Below, piece after piece: positions 57,310 to 64,000 of a stretch of DNA of 64,000 nt. Origin of the DNA: Hordeum vulgare subsp. vulgare (lineage: Eukaryota; Streptophyta; Magnoliopsida; Poales; Poaceae). The DNA lies in contig NC_058524.1 in NCBI RefSeq assembly GCF_904849725.1, positions 548,083,763 through 548,147,762 on the forward strand. Reading direction: 5' to 3'. The notes under the pieces were generated by a model. The model had not been told where the DNA came from. It ran no database searches and saw only the letters and a list, made by a program, of their open reading frames with translations. The translations under genes were made by a program, and so were the position numbers. How positions within the stretch are numbered: position 1 is the first letter of the stretch; every line of letters begins with the position of its first letter.

Positions 57310-57472
57310 AGACCACTAAACGAATTTTTGTATGTCTAGCTTTTTTGCTAAACGAATCATGATGCCGTCTCGTTTTTACATTTGTTTGTGCACTTTAGTT
57401 TTTGCACTGGTGGAATCACATATTTGTGACTTCCGTTGAACTTGGCGCATGCAATTTGTTTGTTGTTTCAAC
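57191..57472 (+). pseudogene. Peroxidase gene 3' end fragment
   Basis: Follows the peroxidase gene from 29092 through its last coding part and 3' UTR to about 29382: shared TTGCCACGCCGGCGACGACC, GTCAAGATGGGAGCCATC, then AATTTGTTTGTTGTT. About 40 coding bases near the stop (with the codon for the last cysteine) are missing, replaced by a short AT-rich stretch. The identity is high enough to suggest derivation from a close paralogue. Confidence 0.88.
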
Positions 57473-58789
57473 TCCTCACGAAAAAGGATTTTCCGGCTTT
57501 ATACAAAAGCAACCAACCGATGCAGTCAACTATATATGCCGAGACAAACAACACAATCATGCCTAAAAGAAAGATAAAAAAACAAAAGAAAAAAACGTGA
57601 GCAACACCGGATAAACGAAATTTATAATGTCCCGCAACCGTTGCGTCCACCGAAGAGTTCCACCACACTCCACTACCATCGTATTGCCGCGTGCCAAGCA
57701 ATACCTTCAAGAAAAAGTGTGACGACGATGATGTTGCTGCCCGGACAGGTCTTAGGATTTCTCCCGGCACACGAAGGGGGGGAGAGGTACATCCGACGCC
57801 CTTCTGGAAGGGCCTCGGCGCCCGCAGATGTCCCCGCACCAAAGTCTGTCAGATCAAACAAAGATTTCTCCCGACCCCTCGCACCCACCGCATGGGACCA
57901 ATCCTTAGCTTCACCATGCCAACCACCCATCAACATGCGCCACCACTGCCACGAGGACACCACCGTCGTCTCATCACAACAAACGCAGCGAGGCCGGCTG
58001 GACTGAGACACAACCAACATAGACACGAACCGACGCATGAGCAGGGATATGCTAGACCAACTGCCCAGCCGGGCCCAGATCGGGCCCGTTAAGCCCCCAC
58101 CACCGTGATGCAGTAGACGCATCACAGTAGCCGCCGCACCCATCGTCTGTATCGCGCCAGACCAGACGAAGACGACCCGTCGGAGACCGGACCGGCCCAC
58201 CTTGACGCAGATCTAGGCTCTAAGGGCCCAGATTTGGGCTAGCATGGCGCCGCCAGCCAAGCCCCGCCGCCACCGCTGCCCGATGTGCATCGGGGCATCG
58301 CCCGCCGTGGTGCACCACCATCGGAACACGCTGCCCGAGCCAAGAACCGTGACGAGAAGAGGAAGGGGCCGCCACTGCCAGCCTCACTGTTCCGCGCGGG
58401 CAAGCACCCGACTGCGCCTGCTGACAGCGATAGCGAGAGGGAGGGAGGGAGAAGAGGTTTGGCGGTGGGGTGGAAGGGGTCGCCCCGGTCGCCTCGCTCG
58501 GGGAGGCGATGTGGGGGTACCAAAGGAACTCTACTCTTTTTCTTTGTAAGTCTTTGTAGGTCGAAGTAAATACAGGAGTGATGTTTGAACTTGTCATGAA
58601 TGTTTAATTTAGTGCCTGAAATTAAGAAATACGTTAAACTGGTTCTAAAACTTGACACAAATGAGCAAATAGAGTGTCAGTTCCATTTGTATACGTAGAG
58701 TGTGGCTGACTTAGGAGTGACATGGCATTGGACCCATTTGTAACAACGAAACAGGAGTATATTTCTATATGACTAGTGGACCCCATCTA
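57364..58789 (+). repeat. 1426-bp tandem duplication, copy 1
   Basis: Begins GCCGTCTCGT in the 3' UTR of the chimera and runs to 58789, where the next GCCGTCTCGT starts copy 2. It contains the end of the peroxidase 3' UTR, a LINE-like minus-strand segment (57476-58555) and about 230 bases of unassigned sequence. Confidence 0.9.
57476..58555 (-). mobile_element. LINE-like non-autonomous element, copy in duplication 1
   Basis: On the minus strand: a GC-rich leader-like segment, no conserved ORF, then a T-rich end with TATAAAGCCGGAAAATCC and a short terminal T-run. Overlapping frames on both strands are low-complexity and not called. It resembles 43331-44597 in layout. Confidence 0.4.
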
Positions 58790-58804
58790 GCCGTCTCGTT
58801 ATTA

Positions 58805-58959
58805 CTCCCTCCGTTCCAAAATAGACCTTTTATAGATTTTATTATAAACTACATACGGATGTATAGAGACATATTTTAGAGTGTAGATTCATTCATTTTG
58901 CTCCGTATGTAGTCCATAATGAAATCTCTAAAAGGTCTTATATTTAGGAACGGAGGGAG
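58805..58959. mobile_element. Stowaway MITE, TSD TA
   Basis: 155 bp with ends CTCCCTCCGTTCC / GGAACGGAGGGAG, the Tc1/Mariner-type Stowaway consensus, flanked by TA at 58803-58804 and 58960-58961. Copy 1 of the duplication supplies the empty site at about 57378. Confidence 0.95.
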
Positions 58960-59062
58960 TACATTTGTTTGTGCACTTTAGTTTTTGCACTGGTGGAGTC
59001 ACCTATTTGTGACTTCCGTTGAACTTGGCGCATATAATTTCTTTGTTGTTTCAACTCCTCTC

Positions 59063-60140
59063 GAAAAAGGATTTCTCCCGCTTTATATTACAAAAGCAAT
59101 CAACTGATACAGTTAACTATAGGTGCTGAGACAAATAGCACAATCATGTCCAAAAGAAAGACAAAAGAAAAAACAAGAGAAAAAACGTGAGCAGCACCGG
59201 ATGAACGAAATTTATAGTGTCCTGCAACTATTGCGTTCACCGGAGAGTTCCACCACACTTCACTGCCATCGGATTGCCGTGTGCCAAGCAATACCTTCAA
59301 GAAAAACTGCGATGACGATGATGTTGCTGCCCGGACAGGTCCTAGGATTTCTTCCGATACACGAATGGGGGGAGAGGTACATCCGACATCCTTCAGGAAG
59401 GGCGGCGGCGCCCGCAGACGCCCCACAGTGGAGTCTGCCAGATCCAACAAAGATTTCTCCCGACCCCTCGCACCCACCGCACGGGACCAATCCTTAGCTT
59501 CACCATGCCAACCACCCATCAACATGCGCCACCACTGTCACGAGGACACCACCGTCGTATCATCATAGCAAACGCAGCGAGGCCAGCTGGACTGAGACAC
59601 ATCCACCGTAGACAAGGATCAATGAAGGAGCAGGGGTATGCCGGACCAACTGCCCAGTCGGGCCCAGATCGGACCCGTTAAGCCCCCCGCCACCGTGCTG
59701 CAGCACACACATCACAGTAGCCGCCGCACCCATCGTCTGTATCGCGCCAGACCAGACGAAGACGACCCGTCAGAGACCGAACCAGCCCACCTTGATCCAA
59801 ATCTAGGCCCTAAGGGCCCAGATCTGGGCTAGCATGGCGCCGCCAGCCAAGCCCCGCCGCCAAAGGGTTGCACCGCCGCCCGATCTGTATCGGGGCACCG
59901 CCCGCCGAGGTGCACCACCACCGTAACACGCCGCGTGAGCCGAGAACCGCGACGGAAAGAGGAAGGGGCCGCCACCGCCGGCCTCACTGTGCCGTGCGGG
60001 CAAGCACCCGGCTGCGCCTGTTGACGGCAGCAGCGAGATGGAGGGAGGGAGGAGAGGTTTGGCGGTGGGGTGGAAGGGGTCGCCCCGGTCGCCTCGCTCG
60101 GGGAGGCGACGTGGGGGTGCCAAAGGAACTCTACTTTTTT
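59063..60140 (-). mobile_element. LINE-like non-autonomous element, copy in duplication 2
   Basis: Duplicate of 57476-58555 created by the tandem duplication, with scattered point changes and small indels. Confidence 0.4.
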
Positions 60141-60261
60141 CCTTTGTAAGTCTTTGTAGGTCGAGGTAAATACAGGAGTCGTGTTTGAACTTGCCATGAA
60201 TGTTTAATTTAGTGCCTGAACTTAAGAAATACGTCAAACTACACTAGTGGGGACAGGGCCT

Positions 60262-60460
60262 ATAGTCCCGGCTCGTAAGGGGCTTTAGTCCCGGTTCACC
60301 AACCGGGACCAAAGGGGCGGGACTAAAGGCCTAACCTTTAGTCCCGGCCCTGTTCCAAGCCGAGACCAAAGGTGCTCCACGTGGGCGCCTCGGAGCGCCC
60401 TCAGGGGTAGGCCCTTTAGTCCTGGGTCTTAACACGAACCGGGACTAAAGAGTTTCTGCA
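60262..60460. repeat. Subterminal repeat array of CACTA #2
   Basis: About six copies of TTTAGTCCCGG or its inverse, some degenerate (ATAGTCCCGG, TTTAGTCCTGG). A different motif from the TTTGCCGTC array of CACTA #1, so the two belong to different families. Confidence 0.8.
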
Positions 60461-60470
60461 GATTTTGTTT

Positions 60471-60724
60471 ATTTTAGGGTTTTAGGGTTTAGGTGTTCGG
60501 AAGATTAACGTGATGCCTCGTTTGGTGTTCGGGAATTAGTTTTCATATAATTCTAAATATACATGTTTATGCATATATATATATATATATATATAAGATT
60601 AACTTATCTTACAAGCGAGCATATATATATACAATTATATGAAGATCTGAATTATCGGGACTAGAGCCCGTCTATTCGATTACATGGACCAACATCAGTA
60701 ATGGCCCCTAGCTACACTAAATCA
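60471..60724. other. 3' flank of the CACTA #2 gene
   Basis: Non-coding. It contains a telomere-like TTTTAGGGTTTTAGGGTTTA (60474-60493) and an (AT)n of about 11 units near 60574-60594. Confidence 0.7.
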
Positions 60725-63700
60725 TCATTTGTCATCTATAACTTCCGTCCTGAGAAAGGTCGCAAGCTCCTTTGCAACAGCAATCGCGCGTTGCTCTGGT
60801 AGGACCTTCTTCCTCATGGTCGTGTACTATATAAGAAGAGGAGATGAATATGAATATCCATCATGATAACAAAGAATGACGGGTAAAAATAGAGGTGTGA
60901 ATGTTCATTGCTTACGTCGTATCTGTGATCCTTGTGCTCAGAGGTAAACGTGTGAGTGGTCTCGCAAACATAGTATCCGCATAGATGCGTCCCCCGTGGC
61001 TGCTGGTCGCACTTTACAAGAATAGAATATATATAATCAAAATAATAATCTAGCATCATGAATGTATTGAAAATAGAAGTATATCATACTACTACTTACC
61101 TGAGCCGCTCTAAAGGTCAGCTTTTCATGCTCGATACCGGGAGTCATGCACTTGAACCGCTTCCAAACCCTGCCCGACAAGGAAAATGATTTGCTAAGTT
61201 TTTCATTAATTGATATATCAGAAAATCATCAAAAGAGACCGATAGAGCGCAAGAATGATTAAAATTACCTTTGGAGCATGTCCTGCAGGCTTTGAAACTG
61301 TTCCAAGGGTCTCGATAATGGGTCGAAGGCATCAACTCTTCCCTTATCAATTTGAATGTCCAACAGAATCCAATGGAAGCTGCACATGTATATATATATA
61401 TATGTGTGTCAGTAACTTATCAATTACACTTATAAGTGAATGGACACAACAGAGTAAAGACCCTCACCTGAAGTTATATGGAAACAGTATGTGGTCACAG
61501 AAATTTTGATCTGTTAGAAACCTTAGAAGGTTTTCCTCCGTCTCCTTGGGTTTATCAGTTAGCGTCGTTATATGTATTTTATCTGGGTCAATAAACCCAA
61601 TATTTAGGATGTTCCTACTTTTACATTCCAGAATCTTCATTTTGCATAATAGAGTACAAGTTATATGTAGACAATGAATTGAAATAACTAAACAAGTTAT
61701 ATGTAGACAACGAATTGAAAAACTTACAGACAATAGCAACTCATAAGCGATTTGTCGAGGGCGTCGCCATTGTACATCTGGAAGAGTTCATCAAAGTTGA
61801 TATGGATTTCTTCGGAGCGGCCGTAGTACTCCCGTGAGACACTCAGCACGATCATCGTTCTCCCATTCTTTGATTCACTTAAGTACCATTTATGCAAGTA
61901 ACGCATATTTGTTGGGAGATCATCTTTGCTGACCAAAGGCTCTCCCATGACAAACTGTGGCTTAGGGGCTACCACAGCCTTGGGTAACCTGTCGCCTTGG
62001 GAAGCCAGAACGTCTTCAACCGGGATACCCCATTCATCCGCCCACTTCTTTGCTAATTCCAAATCTTGCCCCTGCACCAGAGGGGGAATATTCTCGGGTA
62101 ACACCCTGAGGGGTGGGATCGACTGTTTGGCCTGTTGTCCAAGCTGAGGAACGTCTGATCTTTTTTTGCTTGTAGTTGAACTTGATTTGCTCCCACTTGC
62201 ACTTGCACGTGATCTGCTCTTTTTCCCTTCCTTCTGCAATGTGCGTGCATAGTCATCAGGCTTATGGTGTAAGTCATACTGTGATGGAAGGGTTATGAAG
62301 TCTTTTGCCCATGCTATTTGCTTCTCGGTGTATTCCGGGCGGGGCTCGGGTTCCTTCCTTTTCATCTGCGCATCATGCTGTTCCTTTGCTATCCTGCCGT
62401 TTTCCTCGGGGGTACGATCATAAGGTCTGATAGGAAGATTAGCATGAGGTACCTTTGGGAGGGGCGACAGTTTGCACTTTGGGGAGCTCCGTCGCTTAGA
62501 AATCATCGACGGAGCGTTCTTGCTGGCACGCTTCCGCTTAGTATCATGTGCGGGCGGCGGCGGAGACGGACGACCCAAGTCCGGCGGCGGTGATCGAGAT
62601 GGACTCGTGTTGTGCTGGCTGACTTCATGTGGAGGGCTTGGAGGTAATGGAGGTGTAGGTGACCTACGACGACTCGAAGGCAGTGTTGTCCTTGGGGCCG
62701 AGCCTGGAAGCTTGATGTAGTTCTTGTCCCATAGGATGACTCCACCCAGTACTTCTCCGAGTGTCCTCTCATCTTCGGGTCCAGCTATGTCGAGCTCCAT
62801 ATCATTAAACCCCGTCATGATTTCATCCACCCCGACTTTAGCAAAGCCAGCTGGAATCTCACGGCCATGCCAGCGTGCATCAGGGCCAGAAGGTAAAGCT
62901 TGTCCTACGGCCACCTTCATGGATATGTTCTTGAATTTCTGATGGATTTCACATGATGTTGACTCCTTGATTCCATCCACGGGGTAGCCGGGACCGCGCT
63001 CTATCATTCTTCGTTCATCGTCGGGCGGGGCCTCAGATTCAGCCACGTTGCTTTTCCGCTTAGATGGGGCGCCGGTAATATCAAGTGCAGGATCTTCCTG
63101 GCGCGGTACTCCTCTAAGCTCATCAATCTGCTTCTGTTGCTCGTTAATCCCGGCAAGCAACTGGTTGAACTTGTCATTCTCCTCATCCTGCTGCCACTTC
63201 TTTGCTCTCTCTCGGCTTTTGTACATCTGGAAGAGTTCATCAAAGTCGATATGGATTTCTTCGGGGCGGCCGTAGTACTCCCGTGGGACACGCGCCACGA
63301 TCAACGTTCTCCCATTCTTTCATTCACTTAAGTACCATGTATGCAAGTAACGCATATTTGTTGGGAGATCATCTTTGCTGACCAAAGGCGCTCCCATGAC
63401 GAACTGTGGCTTAGGGGCTACCACAGCCTTGAGTAACCTGTCGCCTTGGGAAGCCAGAACGTCTTCAACCGGGATACCCCATTCATCCGCCCACTTCTTT
63501 GCTAATTCCAAATCTTGCCCCTGCACCAGAGGGGGAATATTCTCGGGTAACACCCTGAGGGGTGGGATCGACTGTTTGGCCTGTTGTCCAAGCTGAGGAA
63601 CGTCTGATCTTTTTTTGCTTGTAGTTGAACTTGATTTGCTCCCACTTGCACTTGCACGTGATCTGCTCTTTTTCCCTTCCTTCTGCAATGTGCGTGCATA

Positions 63701-64000
63701 GTCATCAGGCTTATGGTGTAAGTCATACTGTGATGGAAGGCTCGTGAAGTATTTTGCAAATGCTATTTGCTTCTCGGTGTATTCCGGGCGGGGCTCGGGT
63801 TCCTTCTTTTTCATCTGCGCATCATAATGTTCCTTTGCTATCGTGGCGTTTTCCTCGGCGGTACGATCATAAGGTCTAATAGGAAGATTAGCATGAGGTA
63901 CCTTTGGGAGGGGCGACAGTTTGCGCTTTGGGGAGCTCCGTCGCTTAGAAATCATCGACGGAGCGTTCTTGCTGGCACGCTTCAGCTTAGTACCCGGAGC
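60725..64000 (-). pseudogene. CACTA second-ORF gene, DUF8039 plus Ulp1/C48-like protease, with internal duplication
   Basis: Minus-strand exons: A from beyond 64000 to 61728, B 61641-61468, C 61379-61269, D 61169-61100, E 61011-60916, F 60826-60725 (TGA). Exon A encodes a glutamine-rich coiled coil (RERAKKWQQDEENDKFNQ), a DUF8039-like domain (REIPAGFAKVGVDE to TLGEVLGGVILWDKNYI), a proline/serine-rich linker and YLHKWYLSESKN...FDELFQMYN. Exons B-E hold a C48-like protease: His in FHWILLDI, Asp in DAFDP, Gln and Cys in QQPRGTHLCGYYVCE. Two defects: an in-frame TGA at 63320-63322 and a lost acceptor AG (AA) before exon B at about 61642. About 1.45 kb of exon A is tandemly duplicated. Its biochemical role in transposition is unknown. 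Confidence 0.8.
61772..64000 (-). repeat. 1.45-kb intragenic tandem duplication in CACTA #2
   Basis: 61772-63221 is repeated from 63222 rightward past the window edge with offset 1450 bp and very few differences. The join fuses ...FDELFQMY to KSRERAKKW, in frame. Confidence 0.9.

Larger units (their letters stand above)
58790..60241 (+). repeat. 1426-bp tandem duplication, copy 2, interrupted
   Basis: Starts GCCGTCTCGTTA at 58790 and follows copy 1 with many point differences. It carries a Stowaway insertion at 58805-58959 and is cut by CACTA #2 at 60242. The rest of the unit (matching 58658-58789) would lie right of that element. Offset 1426 bp before and 1583 bp after the Stowaway; the difference, 157, is exactly element plus TA duplication. 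Confidence 0.9.
60242..64000 (-). mobile_element. CACTA element #2, one end, runs off the window
   Basis: Terminus CACTAGTGGGGACAGGGCC at 60242, next to CTA (60239-60241) as possible target duplication. The subterminal array (60262-60460) has repeated TTTAGTCCCGG / CCGGGACTAAA in both orientations. A minus-strand gene is transcribed toward this end. The other terminus is beyond 64000. Confidence 0.85.

Noticed and set aside
57673..58658. Overlapping ORFs in the LINE-like segments
   Set aside because: Several frames on both strands are open at once in GC-rich repetitive sequence, and the duplicate copy has shifted frames.
60474..60493. Telomere-like TTTTAGGG repeats
   Set aside because: Only two to three degenerate units inside a CACTA 3' flank; too short for an interstitial telomere block.

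Overview
The window looks like an intergenic-rich stretch of a large Triticeae (wheat, barley, rye or Aegilops type) nuclear genome. The evidence is a full Angela/WIS/BARE-type Copia element, Athila-lineage Gypsy elements with LTRs that open TGATACGTC, a Stowaway MITE with the classic CTCCCTCCGTTCC end, CACTA elements with subterminal repeats, GT-AG introns and the GC-rich coding style of grass genes. Nothing in it looks bacterial or viral. The species cannot be fixed from the sequence alone.

Left part (1-17.3 kb). An Athila-type Gypsy element lacking pol (5' LTR from about 99, 3' LTR 15955-17339) carries a gag-protease frame with one stop codon and an intact 358-codon third ORF. A complete Angela-type Copia element (5492-14107, TSD GTTCA) has inserted just downstream of that ORF. 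The 5' LTR is cut short and fused to a Copia reverse-transcriptase scrap at the window edge.

17.3-28.2 kb. LINE pieces in opposite orientations come first, one of them split near the end of its RNase H frame by a CACTA element (18056-22088, TSD CAT). Then follow two related MITEs with TAA-type target sites, a SINE-like unit, a GTTGCAA-rich repeat and a 1.2-kb element with long inverted ends.

28.2-43.3 kb. An intact intronless class III peroxidase gene is followed by a large Mutator-like (MULE) module. The module holds two convergent multi-exon genes: a Ulp1-type cysteine protease gene (+, about 19 exons) and a FAR1/MULE transposase gene (-, 6 exons, about 993 codons). Almost every reading frame and splice site in the pair is preserved.

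43.3-56 kb. A LINE-like non-autonomous fragment, a 5'-truncated Athila-type element on the minus strand, about 1.5 kb of unassigned sequence, and a second GTTGCAA-rich repeat containing a solo Gypsy LTR (53314-54968, TSD GTCGC).

56-64 kb. A flotillin-like gene is truncated and fused to the 3' end of a peroxidase gene closely related to the one at 28 kb. Its 3' flank is part of a 1426-bp tandem duplication; the second copy was later hit by a Stowaway MITE and then by a second CACTA element. That CACTA element runs off the window and encodes a DUF8039/Ulp1-like protein with its own internal tandem duplication.

Only two loci look host-derived: the peroxidase and the flotillin/peroxidase chimera. 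The rest is layered mobile DNA, and the target-site duplications let the order of many insertions be read directly.
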